From: Spirochaetales bacterium Spiro_02 | GTDB lineage: Bacteria > Spirochaetota > Spirochaetia > Sphaerochaetales > Sphaerochaetaceae | Assembly: GCA_001604275.1 (NCBI GenBank) | Contig: LVBD01000028.1 | Span: 1 to 43,533 of the forward strand | Length of the DNA stretch: 43,533 bases | Reading direction: 5' to 3' | Shown: positions 9,421 to 17,416 of the stretch, one piece after another | Layout: every line of letters starts with the position of its first letter | Position numbering within the stretch: position 1 is the stretch's first letter | Notes under the pieces: model-generated | The model's database searches: none | What the model saw: only the letters and a program-made list of their open reading frames with translations | Told to the model about the DNA's origin: nothing | Translations under genes and position numbers: made by a program

Positions 9421-9450
9421 CCCCCGGCATATCCGCCGGGGGTTTCTTTT
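9421..9450 (+). terminator. intrinsic terminator of oppA
   Basis: CCCCCGGC (9421-9428) pairs perfectly with GCCGGGGG (9435-9442) over a six-base loop, followed by TTTCTTTT. It lies 26 bases after the oppA stop and isolates oppA from aroA. Confidence 0.92.
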
Positions 9451-9459
9451 CGCAAGAAC

Positions 9460-9489
9460 TGGACTCGATTCGCCCCGGTACGGTATAGT
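9460..9489 (+). promoter_or_regulatory. promoter of aroA, apparently giving a leaderless transcript
   Basis: TATAGT (9484-9489) is preceded by a partial -35 TGGACT (9460-9465) with an 18-base spacer. Only six bases separate the -10 box from the aroA ATG at 9496, so transcription should start at or next to the start codon. No ribosome site precedes the ATG, consistent with leaderless translation. Confidence 0.55.
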
Positions 9490-9495
9490 GGCGCC

Positions 9496-10773
9496 ATGGA
9501 CAGGACACTCGTACCGACGACGGTTCAGGGAACGATTCGTATTCCCGCTTCGAAATCGCAGACAATCCGTGCGTTGCTGATAGCGACGCTGGCCGATGGC
9601 ATCAGCACGATCCGAAATCCGCTGGACAGCCAGGATACCGGATCGTGCGTGACGGTTTGCGAACTGCTCGGAGCGAGCATCGACTGGAACAAGGCCGACG
9701 ACATCATCACGCTCGACTCGCGCCATGTCGTTCGCGGCGGAGGCCCGCTGGTGACTGTCGACTGCGGGAACAGCGGTACCACGCTCTATCTGGCAGCCGG
9801 CATGACGGCCGCTTTGGGAAGGACGGTCAGGTTCACAGGAGATGTACAACTTTGCAATCGTCCGATCGGCCCTCTGCTCGACAGTCTGTCGGAACTTGGA
9901 GCGACCGTAGAATATGAAGGACGGCAGGGGTATCCGCCGTTCACTATCGCCGGTCCGCTGCGGGGCGGAAGGACGACCATCGAATGCGAGACCAGCCAAT
10001 ATCTGTCCGGACTGTTGCTCGCATGTTCGATCGCATCGGGCGATTCCCATATCGAGGTTCCGCTGCTTCATGAAAAACCGTATGTCGGCATTACGCTGTC
10101 GTGGCTGGACAAGCAGGGCATCCGTTACAGGAACAGCGAAGACCTGCAGCATTTCGATGTTCCAGGAGGACAGGAGTACAAGCCGTTCGACGAATTGATC
10201 ACAGGGGATTTCAGCTCTGCGTCGTTCTTCTTCTGCGCCGCAGCGATCTGCGGAACGACGGTGACGGTGGAAGGACTTGATCAGCAGGATCCGCAGGGGG
10301 ACAAACGGATACTTGACATCCTTGACAGGATGGGATGCACCGTTCGATGGCACGGCAAGAGCGTATCGGTGACCGGGCCGGCCGACGGAAGACTCTCCGG
10401 GGGAACGTTCGATCTCAATTCAATGCCCGATGCACTGCCGATTCTGGCGGTGACGGCATGTTTCGCAGATTCTCAGGTCCGTATCGTCAATGTCCCGCAG
10501 GCTCGGATCAAGGAAACCGACAGAATCGCCGTGATGCATACCAATCTGGCTACGCTCGGGGCGATTATTTCCGAACAGCCGGACGGATTGACCATCGAAG
10601 GCGGGCATGGATTGGCAGGCGGATCCGTCGACGGGTTCGATGACCATCGGATCATTATGGCGATGGCCATAGCTTCGCTGCGTTGCGCATCCCCGCTGAT
10701 GATCAGAGGGATAGAAGCGGCTGCAGTCACCTTCCCTACGTTCTTTTCATTACTCGAGAGTCTGCGCAAGTAG
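9496..10773 (+). CDS. aroA: 3-phosphoshikimate 1-carboxyvinyltransferase (EPSP synthase)
   Basis: This 425-residue enzyme joins shikimate-3-phosphate and phosphoenolpyruvate, the sixth step of the shikimate pathway, in the cytoplasm. Family signatures are present: the substrate-binding PASKSQTIRALLIA near the N-terminus, DCGNSGTTLYL, the DFSSASFFFCAAAI segment, and the C-terminal RIKETDRI and DDHRIIMAMAIA motifs. Length is normal. The open frame extends upstream through the oppA terminator, but the family N-terminus fits the ATG at 9496. The gene has no visible ribosome site and starts six bases after a -10 box. No other aromatic-pathway gene lies nearby; it appears to be transcribed alone. 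Confidence 0.95.
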   Translation: MDRTLVPTTVQGTIRIPASKSQTIRALLIATLADGISTIRNPLDSQDTGSCVTVCELLGASIDWNKADDIITLDSRHVVRGGGPLVTVDCGNSGTTLYLAAGMTAALGRTVRFTGDVQLCNRPIGPLLDSLSELGATVEYEGRQGYPPFTIAGPLRGGRTTIECETSQYLSGLLLACSIASGDSHIEVPLLHEKPYVGITLSWLDKQGIRYRNSEDLQHFDVPGGQEYKPFDELITGDFSSASFFFCAAAICGTTVTVEGLDQQDPQGDKRILDILDRMGCTVRWHGKSVSVTGPADGRLSGGTFDLNSMPDALPILAVTACFADSQVRIVNVPQARIKETDRIAVMHTNLATLGAIISEQPDGLTIEGGHGLAGGSVDGFDDHRIIMAMAIASLRCASPLMIRGIEAAAVTFPTFFSLLESLRK

Positions 10774-10784
10774 GACGGACTCGG

Positions 10785-10813
10785 TTCTCAAAGCCGGCGA
10801 CAAGGTATATACT
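10785..10813 (+). promoter_or_regulatory. promoter of the ltaE operon
   Basis: TTCTCA (10785-10790) and TATACT (10808-10813) with a 17-base spacer, located in the short gap after aroA and 39 bases before the ltaE start. Confidence 0.6.
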
Positions 10814-10852
10814 TTGCGGCAGACAGGAACCAATGGCAACAGGAGACGAGGC

Positions 10853-11875
10853 ATGAAACAATTTGACCTTCGAAGCGATACCATCACGAAGCCGACGCAG
10901 GGAATGCGCGAGGCCATGTATCGTGCGGAAGTCGGAGACGATGTATATCGGGAGGACCCCACGGTCAACCGCTTGGAAGCGATGGCGGCGCAACTGACGG
11001 GGAAGGAGCGGGCGCTATTCGTGACCTCCGGCTCCATGGGGAACTTGATCGCGCTCTATATCAATTGCGGCAGGGGCAATGAAGTGCTCGCAGCTCAGGA
11101 TGCGCATATCATCCAGCACGAAATCGGAGCTCCTGCGGCGATCGCAGGCGTGCTTCCCATCGGCATAGCCGCTCCTCGTGGAATCCTGTCCGCCCAGTTG
11201 CTGGCAGATAAGGTCAAGCCGCAGGCATACGACCTAGCCGCCACTACGATGGTCGAGGTCGAGAATACGATCGGCGGGTGCTGCTATCCTGTAGAGAATC
11301 TGATCGGGATCAGGGAGTTCGCCACCGTCCATGGCCTGAAAGTCCATATGGACGGAGCGAGAGTGTTCAACGCACAGATTGCTACCGGCGTATCGATCAG
11401 CGAATATGCGTCCTATGCAGATACCATCACATTCTGTCTTTCCAAAGGCCTGGGGGCCCCTGTCGGGAGTCTGCTGTGCGGAAACGAAGCCTTCTATCGG
11501 CAGGCGCTGAAAGTTCGCAAGATGCTCGGAGGCGGCATGCGCCAGAGCGGCATTCTCGCAGCGGCGGGAATCTATGCGCTGGAGCATCATGTAAATCGGC
11601 TGGCCGACGATCATCTGCATGCGCAGGAGATCGCCCGGACGATCAATGCCGCCGGATGGGCAGAGATCGACATGGATGGAGTCCAGACAAACATCATGTT
11701 CTTTTCTGTGGAAGGGATGGATGGATCGACCGTCGTGCGACAGCTGGAACAGGTCGGCGTGCTTGCCAACGCAGAGGGAGATAACGTGCGGCTTGTCACG
11801 AATCTTTCGCTGGACGATGAAGATACGCGCCAATTGTGCCGGATACTGGCAAAATTCGAGCCGAAGAAACAATGA
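10853..11875 (+). CDS. ltaE: low-specificity L-threonine aldolase (beta-eliminating lyase family)
   Basis: This is a PLP-dependent enzyme of fold type I, 340 residues, expected to cleave threonine or allo-threonine to glycine and acetaldehyde. The N-terminus FDLRSDTITKPT and GDDVYREDPTVNRLE are classic for the GLY1/LtaE family. HMDGARVFNA contains the Asp that binds the PLP ring, and SKGLGAPVGS contains the Schiff-base lysine. AGGAG at 10841-10845 lies seven bases before the ATG at 10853, which fixes the start over an earlier in-frame codon. It is the first gene of a likely operon with the EFR1-family gene, whose start overlaps the ltaE stop by four bases. Confidence 0.92.
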   Translation: MKQFDLRSDTITKPTQGMREAMYRAEVGDDVYREDPTVNRLEAMAAQLTGKERALFVTSGSMGNLIALYINCGRGNEVLAAQDAHIIQHEIGAPAAIAGVLPIGIAAPRGILSAQLLADKVKPQAYDLAATTMVEVENTIGGCCYPVENLIGIREFATVHGLKVHMDGARVFNAQIATGVSISEYASYADTITFCLSKGLGAPVGSLLCGNEAFYRQALKVRKMLGGGMRQSGILAAAGIYALEHHVNRLADDHLHAQEIARTINAAGWAEIDMDGVQTNIMFFSVEGMDGSTVVRQLEQVGVLANAEGDNVRLVTNLSLDDEDTRQLCRILAKFEPKKQ

Positions 11876-12690
11876 GCGGCATGATGGACGGAAAGACGAT
11901 GGATACGGTGATCGCATGCTTTTCCGGGGCCGGCAACAGCTGGCATGTCGCGCAGACTCTCGCACGATCACTGGGACATGCGAGAGTGGTCATGATGACC
12001 GACGTTCTCAACGGGAACGAAACGTTGGGGGATCCACAGCAACTTGGGCTGGTCTACCCTGTCTATATCATGGGGCCGCCCCCGACGGTCGCCAGGTTCA
12101 TCGAGACGGTTCTTGGAACGATGGAATTCTCGGATCTCCAATATCTTTTTCAAGTAGCCACGCATGCATCGAAAGGCGGCGCATGTCTGGCAGTCACCGA
12201 ACGCCTGTGCCAGAAAGCGGGTATGAACGTCAGCTATTCGGCGTTCATAAGCATGCCGAACACGATGGTCTTCGATTCCCGGCTCCCGGAGCAGGAGCAG
12301 TTCGATGCAGCCATCGTCGATGCGGACAGTAGTGTGGATCGCATCGTACAGGGTATCGTCTGTGGAAAGATCGTGATTCCGAAAGGAGTAGTTTCCTCGC
12401 GATTGTATCTGGGGCTGCGGCGCATCCCGCCGCGGATACTTGCGACGTTCAGCGGAAGATTCGTCGTTACGGAAGACTGCACGAAATGCGGACTCTGCTA
12501 TCGAGGTTGTCCGGCAGGAAATATCACGATGACGGAAAACGGACCACAATTCGGCCACACATGCGAAGGTTGCATGGGATGCTACCACCGCTGTCCGGAA
12601 CATGCGATCGCATTCACGACACCGCCGAAAGCCGGATACACTTGGTATAACGAACGACGGACAGGTTTCATGCCCGAGTACAGAACATAG
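11872..12690 (+). CDS. EFR1-family ferredoxin/flavodoxin fusion
   Basis: This protein of about 272 residues joins an N-terminal flavodoxin-like domain (FSGAGNSWHVAQTLA, the FMN phosphate loop) to a C-terminal double-cluster ferredoxin. The cluster motifs are CTKCGLCYRGCP and CEGCMGCYHRCP, each close to the classical CxxCxxCxxxCP pattern. Members of this family are common in anaerobes and probably shuttle electrons between FMN and two [4Fe-4S] clusters; the partner is unknown. The most upstream plausible ATG (11872) overlaps the ltaE stop as ATGA; ATGs at 11881 and 11884 are alternatives. It sits between two PLP enzymes in one apparent operon, so a role in amino-acid catabolism is suggested by context only. 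Confidence 0.85.
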   Translation: MSGMMDGKTMDTVIACFSGAGNSWHVAQTLARSLGHARVVMMTDVLNGNETLGDPQQLGLVYPVYIMGPPPTVARFIETVLGTMEFSDLQYLFQVATHASKGGACLAVTERLCQKAGMNVSYSAFISMPNTMVFDSRLPEQEQFDAAIVDADSSVDRIVQGIVCGKIVIPKGVVSSRLYLGLRRIPPRILATFSGRFVVTEDCTKCGLCYRGCPAGNITMTENGPQFGHTCEGCMGCYHRCPEHAIAFTTPPKAGYTWYNERRTGFMPEYRT

Positions 12691-12701
12691 GATGGGACAT
12701 C

Positions 12702-13955
12702 ATGATCAAAGAATATGACTTCGATGCAATTGTGGATAGACGGGGCACGAATTCCGTCAAATGGGCGCCTGATGCCATCCGCTCGATTTGCGGGAACCCT
12801 GATGCAGAACCGTTCTGGGTCGCCGATATGGATCTGGCTTCTCCAGTCGAAATCCGAAAGGCTTTGGAAGAGGTCGTCGCCCTCGGAGCTTATGGGTATC
12901 CCAAGTTCACCGACAACGAGGAGATCTTCGCGCAATGGGCGAAGCGCAGGCACGACTGGGACGTCGATCCGAAGCAAGTGACGATCTGTCAGGGGATGCT
13001 CGGCTCCATTGCAATGCTGACGGAATTGATGACCGGAGAAAATGACGGTGTCATCGTTCCGCTCCCTGCATACCAGCCATTTCTTCGCCTGGTGAAGAAT
13101 TACAGGAGAAAACTGGTTCCATGGCATCTCCGCTATGATCCGGAATCGGCTTCATTTTCCGCCGACTTGAAGGAGTTCGAACGACTATGCTCCGATCCGT
13201 CCAACACGCTACTGGTATTCTGCTCGCCGCACAATCCATCGGGGATCGTCTGGAGCAAGGAAGTCCTGACGCAAATCGCTGAAATCGCCGCCAAAAACAA
13301 TGTCGTGGTGATCAGTGACGAAATCCATAGCGATCTTGCGTTCTTCGAAGAAACGCATGTTCCGTTCAATTCGGTCGCGAAACAGGCAGGATGCAAGGCG
13401 GTGACCTGCATGGCTCCGTCGAAAACGTTCAATATCGCGGGAGAACATTTCTCCGTGACGGTGTTCGACGATCCTTCCTTGCAGGCAGCGTTCAAGAAAC
13501 GGCAGGCGCAGCTGTTCGCCACGGAACCTGCGTTGCTGTCCGGGACCGCGGCACGGGCAGGATATCTGCATGGATTCGATTGGCTTACGCAGCTACGATG
13601 TCATCTGCAGGAGAACGTCCGGTTCATGGATGCGTATTGCAAGGAACGGATTCCGGAAATCAAGGTAGTGGTTCCCCATGCTTCGTTCATCTGCTTCCTG
13701 GATTGCGAACAGATACTGCCGATGGCGCAAGCCGATGGGGATCGGAATCCAGGGCTCTATGATCCTGCGATCAGCCCTGCAGGCGGCGTTCTGTCCCGAT
13801 TCTTCGGAATCCGGGCGGGAATCGCCGTCAACGACGGCACCTGGTTCGGCGGAGATGATTTCCGGCAGTTCGTCAGATTCAACTACGGGACCAGCCGGGC
13901 CGCTGTGGAGCATGCGTTGAAGAACATCGAGCATGCAGTCGCCGCGATGCGCTGA
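12702..13955 (+). CDS. MalY/PatB-type aminotransferase, likely cystathionine beta-lyase
   Basis: This is a PLP-dependent class I/II aminotransferase-fold protein of 417 residues. The N-terminal FDAIVDRRGTNSVKW and FWVADMDLASP are typical of the MalY/PatB C-S lyase branch. CSPHNPSGIVW holds the conserved Asn, VVISDEIHSDL the PLP-ring Asp, and APSKTFNIAGEHFS the Schiff-base lysine. Such enzymes split cystathionine or cysteine to pyruvate, ammonia and a thiol. AGGATGGG precedes the ATG at a good distance, and only 11 bases separate it from the EFR1-type gene, so it is probably the last gene of the ltaE operon. The family also includes regulators (MalY in E. coli), so in vivo substrate is not certain. 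Confidence 0.9.
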   Translation: MIKEYDFDAIVDRRGTNSVKWAPDAIRSICGNPDAEPFWVADMDLASPVEIRKALEEVVALGAYGYPKFTDNEEIFAQWAKRRHDWDVDPKQVTICQGMLGSIAMLTELMTGENDGVIVPLPAYQPFLRLVKNYRRKLVPWHLRYDPESASFSADLKEFERLCSDPSNTLLVFCSPHNPSGIVWSKEVLTQIAEIAAKNNVVVISDEIHSDLAFFEETHVPFNSVAKQAGCKAVTCMAPSKTFNIAGEHFSVTVFDDPSLQAAFKKRQAQLFATEPALLSGTAARAGYLHGFDWLTQLRCHLQENVRFMDAYCKERIPEIKVVVPHASFICFLDCEQILPMAQADGDRNPGLYDPAISPAGGVLSRFFGIRAGIAVNDGTWFGGDDFRQFVRFNYGTSRAAVEHALKNIEHAVAAMR

Positions 13956-13962
13956 GCATCGC
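13944..13962. terminator. hairpin between the convergent patB-like and addA genes
   Basis: GCGATGC (13944-13950) and GCATCGC (13956-13962) pair perfectly around a five-base loop that contains the stop of the patB-like gene, just before the addA stop. No T-run is present on either strand. It may serve as a shared 3' structure. Confidence 0.4.
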
Positions 13963-13966
13963 CGGC

Positions 13967-16900
13967 CTATCGGTCCAGCGACCACCAGGTCTCATTTCCG
14001 GGCTGTCTGAGAAAACACACCGTCCCCAGTATCGGCAGTCCATATATTCGATGCATCGCCTCCATATAGACGCGTACCTGACGTTCGTGCGCTTGCGGAT
14101 TTCGCAAGGAATCAGTCTTGAAATCGACGATGTACTGGCGATCGGACAACGTGACCAGCAGATCGACGGAACCTTCCAGCAGCACTTCCCTGCCGTCATG
14201 TTCGGCACGTGCGAAAAACGGCACTTCGCATTCGATCATGGCGTTTTCAAGCGATGACAGCTCCTTCCATACGTCGGAATCGAGAAATCCTCGGGCTAAT
14301 GAAAGACCGTCGGAGAGTATCCGATGGAACTCGGTTCCTGACATCGGTTCCGGTTTGCCGTCGGGGAACAGGAGTGAAAGGTCCTGGAGGGAAGGATCGG
14401 GGAGCCCGCCTTCGATCAGAACGTCCGCGACGGCATGCACGAATGTTCCGAACCGGGATGAAAGTCCGTATCGCTTGAGCGTCGGATCACACGCGAGCGG
14501 AGGAAGCGCCTGCCCGGAACCGATGTCCAGCGGCTCGGTCCCCGTCCCTACTCCATAGAGCTTGGTCACTCCGTAGCGCAGCGGAAGATCGTAGACGATC
14601 CTGGGGCGGGCGTTCCGATACCAGCTCACGCACCGTTGAGCATCGGGACGGTCACCGATCGGCGTGGCGCCCTGGGCATAGAGGCTGTCCGCACGAACAT
14701 CCTCGATGACTCTGAACGAAATCTCCGGATCGTTGGAAACGAGATGCTCCATGTCGAGATCGCTGTTGCGAACGAACATATACAGGAGATTGGACAGCTC
14801 GGCGTCCTCCCCATGGTTCCTCGCATTCTCGCATCCAGAAAAAACCAGATGTGTCTCGGCACGCGTAGCTGCGACATAGAGCTGGCGCTTGAGCTCGGCC
14901 CGTGCCAGATTCGTCTGTCGATCCTTGTCCAGATAGTAGCTCCCATTGACGACGGTCTTCCCGCCTGCGGCGGTGACGACTTCCATATGGTGGGGAAGCG
15001 CGACCGGACCGCAGGGGGAGAAAGCCGGTTGCCGTTCCATCGATCCTTTTGTACCCATGCCTGCGACGATGACGATCGGAAATTCGAGTCCTTTCGATTT
15101 ATGGATCGTCATGATCTGGACGCCATGGATATCCTCATGAAGCAGCTCGATGTCGGTGAGCTTCTCGTTCGCACCGAGACGCGGACGCAGGAAATCGAGG
15201 AACTCGGCCAAACCATCCCCTCTTTGATCATACTGGGACGCGAGAAGCCACAGATAGTCGTAATGTTCGAGATACACCTGGTACGATGGGTTGCTGACCA
15301 GGTAGTTGCGATATGCACGATCATGCCATAGGTATGAAAGCAGCCTGGACACCGGTACTCTTCCCACCTGCCCGGCAAGATTGCCGAACGTTTCCGCCGC
15401 GATCCGATACCGTGCGAGGTCCGAAGCAGACAATGCCGATTCAAGCTCGCCGACAACCCCTTCATCCACCGGATAGGGAACGCCAAGGTACGGAGCTTCG
15501 TCGTATTTTCCGATAACGGCCAGAACCCCCGTATCGCTCATCCTGCAAAACGGAGAGCGAAGGCTCGCGACATACGCCAGCCTGTCCTCGGGATAGAGGG
15601 CAAGCTGCAACAGATTGTACAAGTCGTTGGCGGGAGCCTCCATCAGCAACGCCCTGGGGATCTGCAGCGTATAGGGGATGCCTTTCGCACGAAGCGCCTT
15701 CTCGTAGCTGAGCTGACCGCCTGTCGATTTCAGCAGGATGGCGATATCGTTCGGAGCCGGACGACGGCGGCCACCGGCTCCATCGGGAATCAAGTAGGAA
15801 TCGCTGTCGAGCATCGTCGCGATCAGATCAGCGAGGTGGACCGCTTCTGCCTCAGAGGCATGTGCAAGCTCTCCGCCGTCCTCGTCGTCGGAATCAGGCT
15901 CATCGGCGGCGGCATCTTCACTGTGCATCGGCTTGAAGCAGAACGTGATGCTCGGTGCGATCCCCGGGGAAGGCATCCTGGTACTCAGGGGTGAGAAATC
16001 GGCCTCCCAAGGCTGTCCGTCGTTGTTCATCACCCTCTTGAAGAGATCGTTCAAATGGTCGATCAATCGAGGCTCGCTCCGATAGTTGGTATTCAGCGAC
16101 AACGAAACTCCGCCTGCGGAACCGAGTTCATGCTTCAGTTGTTTGAAAACGCTCACATCGGCGCCGCGGAACAGATAGATCGACTGCTTTTCGTCCCCGA
16201 CGAAGAATAGCTTGCCGCGATCAAGTCGATCGACGGACGGAATCCCTTCCCCCTCTTCTTCAGATCGTTCCGCAAGGAGATACAGCAGATCTTTCTGGAT
16301 CGGATCGTTGTCCTGAAATTCGTCGATCATGATATATTTGAACTTGTTCTTGAAGTGGCGGCGCAAGGTCGGATTCGTCTTCAGGATATCCACGGCCATT
16401 CTGGCGACATCGGAAAAGGTCAGTATTCCGGCTCTCCGCTTCTGTTCGAAAAAGCGATTCTGAAATTGTTCGAGGAATCGGAAGATCGGGACGAGCCGAT
16501 CCTGTTGCGCCAAAGCCGACGCCGCGACATGGAAGCGATCCAGTTGCCTACGATATTCCGGTACGATCTCGCTCAACGCCACGCAGTCCGGTTTATTCTT
16601 CGAGGAGCCCGACATGTTCAGATTCAACGATTCGGATGAGAACATCCGCTGGATCTCCGGCCAGGATCCGGCATCCACCAGCGGAGGAAGAAGATCTTCG
16701 ATCCGAGCGCAGAGCTCTTTTGCGCGGCGGACGGGCGAAGACGTCAAGTCTTCGAGCGTACCGATCCAGCGGACCAGCTCCATCAGCTTCCGGTAGCTTT
16801 CCGACACCGCCCGAAGGAAGTACGAGCGCACGGCATCTGCGGCCGGTTCGGCACGAAGCGGATCGGTGAACGTGAATCGTTCCATGGCGTACGGAACGAG

Positions 16901-17416
16901 AAATTCATCCACCAGAGCTTCGGGACTATACATGGCCGCAAGAAATACAGTCGCGGGATCTTCGGCCTGTTCCTCGAGCGTCTGTGTCGCGCACAAGGCC
17001 GCGAGACGACGACAGGTTTCATCGTCCGTAACATAGTCGGGCGATATACCATATCGGACGCAATCGCAACGGACGATCCTTGAACAGAAACTGTCCAGCG
17101 TCGAGATCGCGGCATCTGGAAAGCGTGCGAGTTCCCCGGCGATATCAGGATCCTTGCGATACGCGAGCAACTGCCGGTGAATGCGCTCATGCATTTCCGC
17201 CGCCGCCTTGCGTGTGAACGTCAACGTGAGGATTTCATCGACATGGGCTTTCCCCTCGACGACCAGACGCAGGAACCGATATGAGAGAACGGTGGTCTTT
17301 CCCGACCCCGCCCCTGCGGAAACGACGGCATTTCGGTCATCGCAGGATATCGCCGCGATCTGGTTGTCATCAAGACGCCGGGGTGTTTCCGCCAGGATCT
17401 CCGAGAATTTCTTCAT
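13967..17416 (-). CDS. addA: ATP-dependent helicase/nuclease subunit A
   Basis: This 1149-residue protein is the helicase-nuclease subunit of an AddAB-type complex, which processes double-strand breaks for homologous recombination. The superfamily 1 helicase motifs are clear: SAGAGSGKTT (motif I, about residues 33-42), TLTFTRKAAAEM (Ia), IDEFQDND (II, near 362), KQSIYLFRGADV (III), TIHKSKGLEFP (V) and YVAATRAETHL (VI). A RecB-like nuclease domain ends the protein, with GSVDLLVT and YIVDFKTD supplying the acidic residues and the catalytic Lys. Its start overlaps the addB stop by four bases (ATGA), so the two are co-translated. It is convergent with the patB-like gene 11 bases away. Confidence 0.93.
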   Translation of the reverse strand: MKKFSEILAETPRRLDDNQIAAISCDDRNAVVSAGAGSGKTTVLSYRFLRLVVEGKAHVDEILTLTFTRKAAAEMHERIHRQLLAYRKDPDIAGELARFPDAAISTLDSFCSRIVRCDCVRYGISPDYVTDDETCRRLAALCATQTLEEQAEDPATVFLAAMYSPEALVDEFLVPYAMERFTFTDPLRAEPAADAVRSYFLRAVSESYRKLMELVRWIGTLEDLTSSPVRRAKELCARIEDLLPPLVDAGSWPEIQRMFSSESLNLNMSGSSKNKPDCVALSEIVPEYRRQLDRFHVAASALAQQDRLVPIFRFLEQFQNRFFEQKRRAGILTFSDVARMAVDILKTNPTLRRHFKNKFKYIMIDEFQDNDPIQKDLLYLLAERSEEEGEGIPSVDRLDRGKLFFVGDEKQSIYLFRGADVSVFKQLKHELGSAGGVSLSLNTNYRSEPRLIDHLNDLFKRVMNNDGQPWEADFSPLSTRMPSPGIAPSITFCFKPMHSEDAAADEPDSDDEDGGELAHASEAEAVHLADLIATMLDSDSYLIPDGAGGRRRPAPNDIAILLKSTGGQLSYEKALRAKGIPYTLQIPRALLMEAPANDLYNLLQLALYPEDRLAYVASLRSPFCRMSDTGVLAVIGKYDEAPYLGVPYPVDEGVVGELESALSASDLARYRIAAETFGNLAGQVGRVPVSRLLSYLWHDRAYRNYLVSNPSYQVYLEHYDYLWLLASQYDQRGDGLAEFLDFLRPRLGANEKLTDIELLHEDIHGVQIMTIHKSKGLEFPIVIVAGMGTKGSMERQPAFSPCGPVALPHHMEVVTAAGGKTVVNGSYYLDKDRQTNLARAELKRQLYVAATRAETHLVFSGCENARNHGEDAELSNLLYMFVRNSDLDMEHLVSNDPEISFRVIEDVRADSLYAQGATPIGDRPDAQRCVSWYRNARPRIVYDLPLRYGVTKLYGVGTGTEPLDIGSGQALPPLACDPTLKRYGLSSRFGTFVHAVADVLIEGGLPDPSLQDLSLLFPDGKPEPMSGTEFHRILSDGLSLARGFLDSDVWKELSSLENAMIECEVPFFARAEHDGREVLLEGSVDLLVTLSDRQYIVDFKTDSLRNPQAHERQVRVYMEAMHRIYGLPILGTVCFLRQPGNETWWSLDR

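Noticed and set aside
8986-9495. N-terminal extension of aroA into oppA
   Set aside because: It would cross the oppA terminator and is out-of-frame oppA sequence; the EPSP synthase N-terminus fits ATG 9496.
7682-9565. 627-codon open frame antisense to oppA
   Set aside because: Its content mirrors the codon pattern of oppA; no domain or ribosome site, while oppA has a lipobox, family motifs, promoter and terminator.
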